A stretch of 64,000 nucleotides of DNA, taken from JAKAWQ01 sp963745975 (GTDB lineage Bacteria; Pseudomonadota; Alphaproteobacteria; Acetobacterales; Acetobacteraceae). Position numbers and translations under genes: made by a program. The stretch lies in contig CAVUZJ010000004.1 of NCBI GenBank assembly GCA_963745975.1, positions 80,676 through 144,675 on the forward strand. Reading direction: 5' to 3'. The notes below the pieces were generated by a model, which worked only from the letters and a program-made list of their open reading frames with translations, was not told the origin of the DNA and made no database searches. This document shows, piece after piece, positions 17,527 through 27,688 of this stretch. Position 1 is the first letter of the stretch; every line of letters begins with the position of its first letter.

Positions 17527-18864
17527 ATGATGATTAAAAACTCATCACACACAGGTGCATACTCTCGGTTGCGGGGTCGAGCGCAGCGCGTGGAGCCGCC
17601 GACGGCCGAAGATGTCCGCATCGAGCGGATCGGCGCGGACGGCGATGGAATTGCGGCACTTCCCGACGGCACGAAGCTCTATATCGCCGGCACTCTGCCC
17701 GGCGAGCTTGTCAGCGCGCAGCCGATCGCCGGGCGAGGGGAAGGTTGGGCGGCCGAGACGCTGGCAATCATCACGCCGAGCCCGGAGCGCGCATCCCCGC
17801 CCTGTCCGCATTTCGGCGCCTGCGGCGGCTGCGCGCTTCAGCACTGGCGGGACGATGCCTATCTCGAATGGAAATCCGGCCTGCTGCGCGCGGCTCTTGC
17901 CCGCGCCGGCTTCCCCGATGCCCCGGTCGCGCCGATCGCGCAAAGCCCGGCGGGCAGCCGGCGGCGCGTGGACCTCGCGCTGCATCGCGCCGCGGCCAAG
18001 GTGCAGGTCGGGCTGCACCGGCGGCACGGCGCGGACATCGTCGATCTCCACGCCTGCGTCGTGCTCGATCCCGCCCTGGTCGATCTGATCGCGCCTCTTC
18101 GCGCCGTCCTCGCCCGGCTCTCGGCGCTGCGGCGAGGCGGGTCGGCCATCGTCAATCTGCTCGAGACCGGGGCCGACCTGCTGCTCCGCACCGACGCCGA
18201 GATCACCACTGCCGACCGCACTGCATTGACCGGTTTCGCCGCCGCGCACGGGCTCTCGCGAATTGCCTGGGCGCGCGGGAACGGCGAGCCCGAAGCCGTT
18301 TGCATCCTCCGCCCGCCCGTGATTTCTCTCTCTTCCGTCACCGTCTTCCCGCCTCCCGGGGCCTTCCTTCAGGCCACCCCGGCGGCCGAGGCGGCGATCG
18401 TCGCCGCCGTCCTCGCGGGGCTGCCGCAAGATTTGCCGGCGCGGGCCCGCATCGTCGAATTGTTCGCCGGCTGCGGCACGCTGACATTCCCGCTCGCCGC
18501 GCGCGCCCGCGTGGTCGCCTTCGAGGCGGACGAAGCCGCGGCGGCGTCATTGCGCCGCGCCGCCGCCGGCCGCCCGATCGCGGTCGTGGCGCGCGATCTT
18601 GCCCGCCAGCCGCTCGGCGCGGAGGAGCTCGCCGGCGCCGCCGCGGTGGTGCTCGATCCGCCCTACGCCGGCGCGGCGCCGCAGATGCCGGCGCTCGCTG
18701 CGAGCCGGGTGCCACGGATCGTCTATGCGAGCTGCAATCCCGCAACGCTCGCGCGCGACGCACGCAGCCTGCGCGATGCGGGCTACGAGATCCTCGGGGC
18801 GAGCCCGATCGACCAGTTCCGCTGGTCCGCGCAGCTCGAAAGCGTCGTCGTCTTCGGCCGGTAA
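17527..18864 (+). CDS. TrmA/RlmD-family RNA (uracil-5-)-methyltransferase
   Basis: A 445-residue SAM-dependent methyltransferase. An N-terminal TRAM-like beta-barrel (about residues 25-80) is followed by a four-Cys iron-sulfur motif, CPHFGACGGCALQH (about residues 95-108). The Rossmann fold starts at IVELFAGCGTLTFPLA, the motif LDPPYAG binds the base, and YASCNPATLARD contains the catalytic Cys. The Fe-S motif places it with RlmD/RlmC-type rRNA enzymes rather than TrmA. Two neighbouring ATGs (17527, 17530) are possible; GGGAG is better spaced for the second. Confidence 0.88.
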   Translation: MMIKNSSHTGAYSRLRGRAQRVEPPTAEDVRIERIGADGDGIAALPDGTKLYIAGTLPGELVSAQPIAGRGEGWAAETLAIITPSPERASPPCPHFGACGGCALQHWRDDAYLEWKSGLLRAALARAGFPDAPVAPIAQSPAGSRRRVDLALHRAAAKVQVGLHRRHGADIVDLHACVVLDPALVDLIAPLRAVLARLSALRRGGSAIVNLLETGADLLLRTDAEITTADRTALTGFAAAHGLSRIAWARGNGEPEAVCILRPPVISLSSVTVFPPPGAFLQATPAAEAAIVAAVLAGLPQDLPARARIVELFAGCGTLTFPLAARARVVAFEADEAAAASLRRAAAGRPIAVVARDLARQPLGAEELAGAAAVVLDPPYAGAAPQMPALAASRVPRIVYASCNPATLARDARSLRDAGYEILGASPIDQFRWSAQLESVVVFGR

Positions 18865-19923
18865 TCAGGTGCTTTGGAGATTCTCCGGCCGCGCCGGCAA
18901 CTCGCCGCGCTCCACGCGCTTGACCGTCTCGACGAGGCGCGCGTGCGCGGCGGCGGGAAGGCCGATCTCGGCGCCCTTCGCCACCACCAGGCCGTTCATG
19001 AAGTCGATCTCCGTGCGCCGCCCCTTCATCATGTCCTGGCCCATCGAGGGCCGCTGGGCGTCGCTTCGCGTGTTGCCGCCGGCGGCGGCGAGCAGGCGCG
19101 CCTCCACCTCCTCGAGCGCGGCCTCCTCGCCCTCGTGCGCGCGGGCCAGGAGATCGGGCTCGAGCGGCCCGATATGCTCGAGCACATAGCCGAGCGCCTG
19201 GCCCACGCGTACCGCCTCGCCGCCCAGGTGAATGGCGAAGCGGCGGATCTCCGGATCGCGGTCCGCCGCGTTGCCGGCGAGCCCGGTCGCGGCGGAAACC
19301 CCGTTGCGCATGCCATTGAGGCAGAGCTTGGACCAGCGCTCGCCCCACAAATTCGTCGTTACCTTGACGCTGTCGATCCCGGCGATCATCGCAGCGATCT
19401 CCTCGGCCCGCGCGGTGACCCGCCCATGCACCTCGCCCACCCGGAACACGGTGTGCGCGGCCCCGCCCTTGGGGACGGTGCGGCGGATCTGTCCCGGCGC
19501 GTAGAGATCGACCGAGATGCGCGCGGCGATGCAGCCCATCGTCCTTCCCCAGCCGACGATCGCGGCGATCCGCTCCTCGTTGATGCAGTTCTGCAACGAC
19601 ACCACCACCGCACCCGGGGAGAGATACTGCTTGATCATCGTCGTCGCCCACTCGGTGTCGTACGACTTGACCGAGACGAAGGCGATGTCGATCGGCCGCT
19701 CCTTCGAAAGCTGCTGCACTTCGGTCAGATGCATCGTCGGCACGCGCACCGTGCAGGCTTCCTCTTCGGTCACTCCCTCAAGCTTCAGGCCGTCGGCGCG
19801 GATCGTCTCCACGTGCTCGGGCCAGGGATCGATCAGCGTCACGTCGTAGCCGTTGCGCGCCAGATGCCCCCCGACATAGCCGCCGACGGCTCCGGCGCCC
19901 ATGAATGCGATCCGCTTCTCCAT
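18865..19923 (-). CDS. Ketopantoate reductase family protein
   Basis: A 352-residue NAD(P)H-dependent reductase of the PanE/ApbA family. The nucleotide-binding loop FMGAGAVGGYVGGHLA is at residues about 7-22, and the C-terminal helical domain carries KLCLNGMRNGVSA (expected catalytic Lys/Asn region) and the distal TEIDFMNGLVVAKG motif. Family members reduce 2-dehydropantoate or other 2-oxoacids. At 352 residues it is longer than PanE (about 300), so a non-pantoate substrate is plausible. The start at 19923 follows GGGAGGGCGGG. It abuts the methyltransferase gene end to end (convergent, no gap). Confidence 0.85.
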   Translation of the reverse strand: MEKRIAFMGAGAVGGYVGGHLARNGYDVTLIDPWPEHVETIRADGLKLEGVTEEEACTVRVPTMHLTEVQQLSKERPIDIAFVSVKSYDTEWATTMIKQYLSPGAVVVSLQNCINEERIAAIVGWGRTMGCIAARISVDLYAPGQIRRTVPKGGAAHTVFRVGEVHGRVTARAEEIAAMIAGIDSVKVTTNLWGERWSKLCLNGMRNGVSAATGLAGNAADRDPEIRRFAIHLGGEAVRVGQALGYVLEHIGPLEPDLLARAHEGEEAALEEVEARLLAAAGGNTRSDAQRPSMGQDMMKGRRTEIDFMNGLVVAKGAEIGLPAAAHARLVETVKRVERGELPARPENLQST

Positions 19924-20029
19924 CCCGCCCTCCCGTCCGCTCTCCCGCGGGGCGCCCCCTCTTCGCGCGGGCGCCCCGAACGGGCATCTTAACCCCCGGA
20001 CGATCGGCGGAAAGCGAGGGAGGAGCGCG

Positions 20030-20896
20030 ATGCACTGGAAGGAGCGGCGGGAACGGCTGCGCGCGGTGCTGGCGGGCAACGAGTGCGTGCATCCTGCCTC
20101 GGTGTTCGACGCGGGCTCCGCGCGGATCGCGCAATCGCTCGGCTTCGAGACGGCGATGCTCGCGGGCTCCGTCGCCTCGCTGGCGGTGCTCGCCGCGCCG
20201 GATCTGATCCTCATCACGCTCAGCGAATTCGCCGACCTTGCCTATCGGATCGGCCGCGCTGCGGAACTGCCGCTCATCGTCGACGCCGATCACGGGTACG
20301 GCAATGCGCTCAACGTCGCGCGCACGATCGAGGAGCTTGAGAACGCCGGCGTTTCCCTCGTGATGATCGAGGACACGCGTCTGCCGCGCGGCTTCAACGA
20401 GGCCAAGCCCGAGCTGGTCTCGCTCGAGGAGGGGGAGGGCAAGATGCGCGCAGCACTCGCCGCGCGCGCCGATCCCGCGCTCATTATCGCCGGACGCACC
20501 ACCGTCTCGCTCGCCGGCGTCGCGGGCGCGATCGCCCGCGCGCGTGCCTACCGCGCCGCCGGTGTGGACGCGATCTTCTTAGCCGGGCTGCGCACTCTCG
20601 AGGAGCTTGCCGCGATCGCCGAGGCGGTGCCGCCGCCGATCCTCCTCGGCGGCATTCCGCCTGATCTCGCCGACCGCGCGAGGCTTGCCGCGCACGGCGT
20701 GCGCGTCGCACTCCAGCCGCACCTCAGCTTTTCGGCGGCGATGCAGGCGGTCTTCGCCACCCTCAAGGCGCTCCGCGAGGGGGCGCACCCCAAGTCCATC
20801 CCGGGTACCGCGCCGCCGGCGCTGATGGGCGAGATCGTGCGCGAGGGTGATTACGACGCCGCGATCGAGCGTTACCTTACGGATGCTTCTCGTTGA
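20030..20896 (+). CDS. Isocitrate lyase/PEP mutase superfamily, oxaloacetate decarboxylase type
   Basis: A 288-residue TIM-barrel protein. HPASVFDAGSARIAQSLGFE and LIVDADHGYGNALNV (about residues 81-95, Mg-binding Asp) closely follow the Pseudomonas oxaloacetate decarboxylase type, which has His in DADHGYGN where lyases have Thr. It also lacks the catalytic Cys loop of isocitrate lyases. Likely reaction: decarboxylation of oxaloacetate to pyruvate. The start at 20030 follows GAGGGAGGAG. Its 3' end overlaps the convergent AsmA-like gene by 20 bases. Confidence 0.82.
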   Translation: MHWKERRERLRAVLAGNECVHPASVFDAGSARIAQSLGFETAMLAGSVASLAVLAAPDLILITLSEFADLAYRIGRAAELPLIVDADHGYGNALNVARTIEELENAGVSLVMIEDTRLPRGFNEAKPELVSLEEGEGKMRAALAARADPALIIAGRTTVSLAGVAGAIARARAYRAAGVDAIFLAGLRTLEELAAIAEAVPPPILLGGIPPDLADRARLAAHGVRVALQPHLSFSAAMQAVFATLKALREGAHPKSIPGTAPPALMGEIVREGDYDAAIERYLTDASR

Positions 20897-23800
20897 ACAT
20901 CGAGAAGAGGCCGCGCAGGAAGCCCGGCGTGATCGCGGCGAGCGGGTTCACATTCACCTTGGGATCGTCGAGCGGCCCGTCGATCGTGTAGGCGGCCGCG
21001 AACAATCCGCCACCCTTCTCGGGGCTGAACAGCCTTCCGACAAGGGGAATGTTGCCGAGCAGGGAATTGAAGAAATAGGCGGGCACGATGGTGCCCGAGA
21101 GATCGGCGACGCGGCGCTCGAGGTCCACGCTTCCCTTGATTGTCAGCCCGAGCGAGGGATTGAAGGCGCGCGCGTCGGTGAGATCGAGCTGATCGCCGGC
21201 CAGCCGGAACGGTGCGATCAGCTTCGTGAAGCGCATGCCCGGCCCCTCGAGCACCTGCGCGAGCCCGTAGAGCGTCATCCCCTGGAGGACGCGGGCGAGC
21301 CCGGGCGCCTTCAGGACGCGGAAGTCGTCCATTTCGGCGCTGCCCGAAAGCGGCGCACCCGCCTCGGAATCATCGTAGCGGGCGGCGAGCGCGAAGGTGC
21401 CGTCACGGACGTCCTGCGTGACGTCGATCGCGGCCAGCAACGCGCCCGCGTCGTCGGTCGAGATAGCGAGCGTCCGCCCGCCGGCGTCGGGCGCGATCGC
21501 GAAGCTGAGCGGCCGCCCCGAGGCGAGCGTGCCGGTGAGGCGGGCGCTGGTGATGTGCGCGCCGTCGCTCTCGGCGTGCAGGCGGCACTGGCTGAGCGTC
21601 TGGCCGTTGGCGAGCAGGGTCTGGCCGAAATTCGCGTCGACCACCCAGGGCGGGCCGCGCTCGGGCGGCTTCGCCGCGGCCGCCGGCTTGGGCGCGGCTG
21701 TGGGCTTGTGTTCCTGGCGGGCAAAACGGGGGGAGAGGTCGAGCATCGTCCCGGAGAGGACGACGGCGATCGGCCCGCCATCGCTCGGGATGCGGAGCGA
21801 GCCCTCCGCCTCCGTCCGTCCGATCACCGCGCGGTCGAGCCTGACGAACATCGGCCGCCCGCCGGAGAAGCTTGCCGAGCCGGCGAGCGAAATTCCCTGC
21901 CCCGTGAGGTCGAAGCCGTCGATCGCGTCGATCCGTCCGGCGTGAAAGGCGATCGAGGCGTGGGCTTCGGCGGCGCTCCCCGCCGGCTTCGTAAATCCGA
22001 GCGGGGTGATCGTGAGCGCAGCGTCCGTGAGCCCGGCTTTCACCTCCGCCTTCCCCTTGCCGTCGCGCGCGAGGGTGAAATTCGCGGCGAGCCGCATCGG
22101 GCCGGCGAGCGTGCCGGCAAGCCCCCCGACACCAAGCGCCGCGAGTTGGGCCGCGTTCGCGGTCGCGCTCGCCTCGCCCCGCTGCACGACCCCGCCGGGC
22201 GGGCCGGCGCCGAAATCGAGCGCATAGGAGAAGCGCGCCGGGATGCCGGCGAGCGCGCCCTGGCCCGAGACGCTCATCCCCTGGTTGTCGGCCGTGAGCT
22301 TGAGCTTGCCCTGATCAAACGATTGCCCGTTCACGACCGAGCCGAGATGCACCGCGGTGAGCGCGGACTCCGCCCGCATCCGCACCTGGTCCATGGTGAC
22401 GTTGTCGTTGAGCGGCAGGGCGACCGTCAGCTCCGTGTCGGTGTCGCCGGAGGGGTCGGTGAAGGGCAGAGAGAAGCGGGAGAGCAGGTTGAGCCGCCTC
22501 TGGCCGAGCAGGCCGAGCACGGCGGGCAGGGGTCCGGCGATGTGCGCGGCGATCGAAGCGTCCTGGTCCGGGGCGCTGAGGCCGGTGATCCGCACTTTCC
22601 CGCCGACGACGCTAAGCGCCCCTTCGGCCGCGTGCGCGACATCAATGGTGAGCGTGTCCGGACCGGTGATCGAGAGGCTCGCCTGGCCGTCGGTGAGCGG
22701 CGGCACCGGGCGCAGCCAATGGACGGTGAGCTTGCTTGCCGAGACGTAGCCCGCGACGCTGGTGAGGCTGAGGCTCCCGAGGTCCGAGGGCGCCGTGAAG
22801 CCGAGCGCGAGCCTCGCCTCCTCGGCGGTGCCCGCGGTGATGTTGGAGGTGACCCAGGCGCGGCCGCCCTTGGCGATCGCCGGCGGCCAGTAGCGCGCAA
22901 GGTCCGCCATGTTCACGCCCCCTGTCTCGACCGAGAGGTCCCCGCTCCAATTCCGCGCTGCCTGGAGCCGTGCCGCGCCCTTCACCGTCAGCACCGGGCC
23001 GGCCTCGCCCTTGGGGCCGGCGAGCCGGAGCACGAGCGGATGCAAGGCGAGTCGATCCCGCGTCGCACTGAGCGCGAGCGCGCCGCCCGCGATCGGCACC
23101 ACGGCACCGCCGAGCGCGATGTCGCCGGCGCTCACATCCGCCTGCAGCCGGAGCTCGGGCGTGGGCGCCTCGCCGCCCATCGCGAATTCGGCATCGAGCG
23201 TGACCGGCGCATCGACGGCGGCGAGCGGGGCGAGGCGCGGCAGGATCGCGGCGAGCTCCGCCGGGCGGATCGGCGAGAGGTTGGCCGTGACCGCGAGCCC
23301 GCCGCGCTCGCTGAGCGCGGCCTGCAGCGCGATCTCCGCCTGTCTGCCCTTGACCGCGAGCGTGATCCGGCCGCTCCCGGTGAGGCCGCCCTCGGCGCCG
23401 CGGGTGAGCGTGAGATTGGCCGTGGGCGCGTACCAGGTGGCGCCCAGCGCCTGATCGACCACCGTGAGCTCGGCGCCATGGATCGCCAGGATGCGCAGCT
23501 GGCTCAATTCGCGAAATTGCTGCGCGGGCGGGCTCTGGTCATTGCCGGGCGGGGCCTTCAGCGCGGCGAGCACCTGGCCCGCGAGGCCCGCGGTGGCGGG
23601 AGACGGGGAGGCGGCTTCGCGGCGCCGCCCGAAGGCCATCTCGAGCCGGCCCTCCGGGTCGCGGACGATGCGCACGCGCGGATCCTCGATCACGATGCGG
23701 CGCGGGACGATGCGGCCGATCAAAAGCTCCGGCGCCGAGAGCGAAACCTCCGCGCGGGGATCTCGGCGATGCCGGCGCCGCCCGCGCCGCGGAGGACCAC

Positions 23801-24073
23801 GTTCGCGAACACGAGGTCGAGCGGGCTTTCGAACCCGTTCCGGAACCCCTCCCAGCCGAGTGCTGCTTCGCCGATCGTGAGAACCGGCCCGGCCGCCGGG
23901 CGGTTCAACGCCGCCTCGACGCGCGGGATGAGGAAGGCGAGGTCGATCGGGCCCTCGGCCAGCCGCCCGGCGAGCAGGCCGGCCGCGACCACGGCGAGCA
24001 GCACGACCCCGAGCACGATCTCGGCGAGCAGGTGGAGGATGTGCGCCGCGGCTTGACCCGAGCGCCTCAACAT
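20877..24073 (-). pseudogene. AsmA/YhdP-like envelope protein with a single-base frameshift
   Basis: Two frames must be joined to make one protein of about 1065 residues. The first (from ATG 24073, after GGAGG) gives a membrane anchor (about residues 15-35) and the start of a periplasmic domain; it runs out of similarity at about base 23,756. The second frame carries the rest: RAEVSLSAPELLIGRIVP onward, through the long beta-rich AsmA-like body to the terminal DGPLDDPKVNVNPLAAITPG segment. One added C in the CCCC run (23756-23759, minus strand) would restore the frame. Relatives carry lipids to, or order, the outer membrane. Decay or sequencing error cannot be separated here. Confidence 0.75.
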
Positions 24074-24087
24074 GCCGAGCCTCCGCG

Positions 24088-27000
24088 ATGCAAGCCGCCT
24101 TCCGCCTTCCCGAGGCCTGGCCGCCCCCGGCCGACGACGGGGCGGCGGATCGGCTGATCGAGCGCTTCGCCGCCCTCGGCCGGGCCGAGGCGCGGCTGGC
24201 AGCCCGTAAGGAGGGCCGGGCGCTCTTGAGAGCGCTTGGCGGCAATAGCCTCTATCTCTCTGATCTTGCGGTGCGCGAGGCTGCCAGCCTCCGCGCGCTC
24301 TGCGAGCGTGGGCCGGAGCCGCTCGTGGCCGCGGCACTCGGGCGGCTCGCCGTGGCCGCGCCCGGCTTGCCGCGGCCACGGCTCGCGGCACTCTTGCGCG
24401 AAGTGAAGCGCGAGGTGGCGCTCGCCACCGCGGTCGCCGATATCGGCGGGCTCTGGCGGCTCGAGCGCGTCTCGGGCGTGCTCTCCGATCTCGCCGAGGC
24501 CGCACTTTCGCTCGCCACGCGCCACCTCCTGCTTGCCGCGCACGAAGCCGGCCAGCTCCGCCTCCCGGACCCGGCGGAGCCCGATCGCGGCTCGGGCTTC
24601 GTCGTGCTCGGCATGGGCAAGCTCGGCGCGCGGGAACTCAACTACTCGAGCGATGTGGACCTCGTCCTGCTCTACGATCCGGAGGCGACACGAATCGCCG
24701 GCGCCGATCCGGGCTTCGTCCATGCCCGACTCGCGCGCGACCTCGCGACACTCATGGAAGCTCGCGACGCGAACGGCTACGTCTTTCGCATCGATCTCCG
24801 GCTCCGCCCCGACCCGGCCGCGACGCCGCCCGCCGTCGCCCTCCCCGCCGCACTCGCCTACTACGAGGGCATGGCGCAGAACTGGGAGCGCGCGGCGATG
24901 CTCAAGGCGCGCCCGGTCGCAGGCGACCGCGCGCTCGGCGCCGGCTTCCTCGACGAGATCCGCCCCTTTGTCTGGCGCCGCCATCTGGATTTCGCCGCGA
25001 TCGCGGACATCCACGCGATGCGCCGGCGGATCGATGCCCAGATGGAGAGGCGCGCCGCCGCCGGCGCGCGGGGGTCCGCGGCGCCGGCCGAGCGCCCCTT
25101 CGCGCGGCTCGCCGGGCACAATCTCAAGCTTGGCGCGGGCGGCATCCGCGAGATCGAGTTCCTCGCCCAGACCTTGCAGCTCGTCTGGGGCGGGCGAGAT
25201 CCGAGCCTGCGCGTGCCGGCGACGCTCCCCGCGCTCGGCCTGCTCGCGCGCGCGGGCGTGCTTTCGCTCCACGCGGCCAAGGAGCTTGCCGCGTCGTACC
25301 GCTTCCTCCGCACGGTCGAGCATCGGCTGCAGATGGTGGCCGACCGGCAAACGCACAGCCTGCCCGAGACGGAGGAGGGCGTGGCGCGCTTCCTCCGGTT
25401 CATGGGCAAGGATCCGGAACGGGTCGCCGCCCGGCTGCTCTCCCATCTGAGGCGCGTGGAGGCGCGCTACCGCGAGATGTTCGAGCCGGTGCGCGAGACG
25501 GTGCCGTTGCCGCAGGCGCTCGACCTGCGCGGCGAGGACGAGCCGAAGCCGGCGGCGCTCGAGGCGCTCGCGGCACTCGGCTTCGCCAACCCGGCCCGCG
25601 TCGCCGCCGCGGTGCAGGCGTGGCAGACGGGGCGGCCGCGCGCGCTGCGCTCGGAGCGGGCACGCGAGCTCCTCTTTCATGTCCTCCCGCATCTCCTGGC
25701 CGCGCTTGCGCGCCAGCGCGACCCGGACGCGGCGCTGGCGCGGTTCGACGAGTTTCTCGCCCGCCTGCCGGCCGGCGTGCAGATTCTTTCCCTCTTCCAG
25801 CGCCACCCGGTGCTGCTCGGCCGCATCGCCGCGGTGTTCGGGGCGGCACCATCGCTCGCCGATTATCTCGCGCGCAATCCGGCCGCGCTGGATGGGCTGC
25901 TCGCGCCGGCCGCCGAGGGGCCCGAGCCCGCGCGCGCGCTCGCCACGCGCCTCGCCCCGATCCGTGGCTTCGAGGAATCGCTCGCCGAGATCCGAAGCTT
26001 CATCCGGACCGAGCAGTTCCGCATCGCGGTCGCGACGCTGGAGGGCCGGATCGATGCCGATCAGGCCGGCATCGCGCGCGCGGCGCTCGCCGATGCGACG
26101 CTCGCTTGCCTGCTGCCGCGCGTGCTCGCCGATTTCGCCCGCCGCTACGGCCGCGTGCCGCGCGGGCGGCTCGCGGTCGTCCTGCTCGGCAAGGCGGGCG
26201 GGCGCGAAATGATGGCGGGCTCGGACCTCGACCTGATGCTGATCTACGACCATCCGTCGGAGGTGACCGAAAGCCGCGGCGCGCGGCGGCTTTCGGCCAG
26301 CGAATGGTTCATCCGCGCGGTCCACGCCTTCATCGCCGCCCTCTCCGCGCCGGGCGCGGAGGGGCCGGCCTTCGCGGTCGACATGCGGCTCCGGCCCTCG
26401 GGCAACAAGGGCCCCGTGGCCGTCTCGCTCGGGGGCTTCCGGCGCTATCACGCGGGCGAGGCCTGGACCTGGGAGCGGATGGCGCTGACGCGGGCGCGCG
26501 TGGTCGCTGGGCCGCGCGACTTCCGCGCCGAGGTCGCGGAGGCGATCCGCGCCGCGCTCGCGGGCGCCCAAGGGGCCATCCCCCAAGGGGCCATCCCCCA
26601 AGGGGCCATCCAAGGGGCTGCCGCCCCGCCGGAGCGCATCCGCGCCGATGCGGCTGCCATGCGCGCGCGCATCGCCCGCGAGCTGCCGCCGGCGGGCCCG
26701 TGGGACATCCGCCTCCGGCCCGGCGGGCTGATGGAGGTGGAGTTCATCGCCCAGGCGCTGCAGCTCATCCACGCGCCCGCCCGGCCGGAGCTCTGGAACC
26801 CGACCACCCGGCTCGCGCTGGCGGGGCTCGCGGAAGCCGGGCTTCTCGGGCGCGAGGACGCCGCCCTCCTGCTGCGCGCGGACCGCCTCTATCGCACTGT
26901 GCTCGGCCTCCTGCGCGTGGCGATCGGGAGGGCGCCGCCCGCGTCCCAGGCAAGCGGGAGCGCCGCGCCCGCCGCACTTCCCGAAGCGGTGGCCGCCGCG

Positions 27001-27153
27001 CTCGTTCATGCGGTGCGGGCGAGCGGCGAGGCGGTGCTTGACGTGGCCGGGCTCATGGCCACCCTGGACGAGCTCGGCCGCGCGGTGCGCGGTGCGTTCG
27101 AGCGCGAGGTAGGACCACTCGCCCCGGCGCCGATGGAGGAGGAAGAGACATGA
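24088..27153 (+). CDS. glnE: Bifunctional glutamine synthetase adenylyltransferase/adenylyl-removing enzyme
   Basis: A 1021-residue GlnE with two nucleotidyltransferase domains: the adenylyl-removing domain (GMGKLGARELNYSSDVDL, about residues 175-192) and the adenylyl-transferring domain (LLGKAGGREMMAGSDLDL, about residues 700-717), both with the paired Asp metal site. It switches glutamine synthetase off and on by AMP attachment and removal in response to PII proteins and glutamine. An odd in-frame repeat (26569-26622) adds QGAIP-type units after residue 827. It starts only 14 bases from the divergent AsmA-like gene and overlaps the next gene by ATGA. Confidence 0.95.
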   Translation: MQAAFRLPEAWPPPADDGAADRLIERFAALGRAEARLAARKEGRALLRALGGNSLYLSDLAVREAASLRALCERGPEPLVAAALGRLAVAAPGLPRPRLAALLREVKREVALATAVADIGGLWRLERVSGVLSDLAEAALSLATRHLLLAAHEAGQLRLPDPAEPDRGSGFVVLGMGKLGARELNYSSDVDLVLLYDPEATRIAGADPGFVHARLARDLATLMEARDANGYVFRIDLRLRPDPAATPPAVALPAALAYYEGMAQNWERAAMLKARPVAGDRALGAGFLDEIRPFVWRRHLDFAAIADIHAMRRRIDAQMERRAAAGARGSAAPAERPFARLAGHNLKLGAGGIREIEFLAQTLQLVWGGRDPSLRVPATLPALGLLARAGVLSLHAAKELAASYRFLRTVEHRLQMVADRQTHSLPETEEGVARFLRFMGKDPERVAARLLSHLRRVEARYREMFEPVRETVPLPQALDLRGEDEPKPAALEALAALGFANPARVAAAVQAWQTGRPRALRSERARELLFHVLPHLLAALARQRDPDAALARFDEFLARLPAGVQILSLFQRHPVLLGRIAAVFGAAPSLADYLARNPAALDGLLAPAAEGPEPARALATRLAPIRGFEESLAEIRSFIRTEQFRIAVATLEGRIDADQAGIARAALADATLACLLPRVLADFARRYGRVPRGRLAVVLLGKAGGREMMAGSDLDLMLIYDHPSEVTESRGARRLSASEWFIRAVHAFIAALSAPGAEGPAFAVDMRLRPSGNKGPVAVSLGGFRRYHAGEAWTWERMALTRARVVAGPRDFRAEVAEAIRAALAGAQGAIPQGAIPQGAIQGAAAPPERIRADAAAMRARIARELPPAGPWDIRLRPGGLMEVEFIAQALQLIHAPARPELWNPTTRLALAGLAEAGLLGREDAALLLRADRLYRTVLGLLRVAIGRAPPASQASGSAAPAALPEAVAAALVHAVRASGEAVLDVAGLMATLDELGRAVRGAFEREVGPLAPAPMEEEET
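26569..26622 (+). repeat. 15-bp tandem repeat inside glnE
   Basis: The unit CAAGGGGCCATCCCC occurs at 26569-26583 and 26584-26598, then twice in shortened form (CAAGGGGCCATC, CAAGGGGCTGCC). It adds Gln-Gly-Ala-Ile-Pro units to the protein without breaking the frame. Confidence 0.9.
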
Positions 27154-27614
27154 GCCTTGTCGAGGGCGACGCGGCGCCCGAGTTCTCACTGCCGGCAAGC
27201 GGGGCGCGCACGGTGAGCGCCGCTGCCATGAAGGGCAAGCCGTTCGTGCTCTATTTCTATCCGAAGGCGGACACGCCCGGCTGCACGCGCGAGGCCTGCG
27301 CCTTCGAGGAGGCGCTGCCGGCGCTCGGCAAGATCGGCATTGCGGTGATCGGCGTTTCGCGCGACCCGATGAAGCCGATCGAGGCGTTCGCGAAGAAATA
27401 CGGGCTCAGCTTTCCGCTCGCCTCGGACACCGAGGGAAAGGTCGCGGAGGCCTACGGCACCTGGATCGAGAAATCGATGTACGGGCGCAAATATATGGGC
27501 ATGGAGCGCGCCACCTTCCTCATCGACCGCACGGGACGGATCGCCCGGATCTGGCGCAAGGTGAAGGTGGACGGGCATGCCGCCGAGGTCATGGCGGCGG
27601 CGAAGGCGCTTTGA
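27150..27614 (+). CDS. bcp: Peroxiredoxin, Bcp/PrxQ type
   Basis: A 154-residue thiol peroxidase. YPKADTPGCTREACAFEE (about residues 37-54) contains the peroxidatic Cys in TPGC and a second Cys five residues on, the atypical 2-Cys PrxQ arrangement. It reduces hydroperoxides using thioredoxin in the cytoplasm. Its ATG overlaps the glnE stop (ATGA), so the two are translationally coupled. Confidence 0.94.
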   Translation: MSLVEGDAAPEFSLPASGARTVSAAAMKGKPFVLYFYPKADTPGCTREACAFEEALPALGKIGIAVIGVSRDPMKPIEAFAKKYGLSFPLASDTEGKVAEAYGTWIEKSMYGRKYMGMERATFLIDRTGRIARIWRKVKVDGHAAEVMAAAKAL

Positions 27615-27630
27615 TCCGGCCAACCAAGCG

Positions 27631-27659
27631 TTGACGGAGGGCGGCGGCCGGGCTTCTAC
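27631..27659 (+). promoter_or_regulatory. Candidate promoter of the sugar ABC operon
   Basis: TTGACG (27631-27636) and TTCTAC (27654-27659) with a 17-base spacer, about 30 bases before the GTG start of the ATPase gene. Confidence 0.4.
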
Positions 27660-27688
27660 TCCCCGCCAAGAGTAGGGAGAAACGTCGA

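Noticed and set aside
20847..24056. A 1069-codon plus-strand open frame opposite the AsmA-like gene
   Set aside because: Arg/Glu-rich composition without family motifs; the minus strand has clear AsmA-like features. Only the frameshift on the minus strand needs explanation.
24067..27198. A 1043-codon minus-strand open frame opposite glnE
   Set aside because: glnE has both catalytic motifs and normal length; the opposing frame has no recognisable domain.
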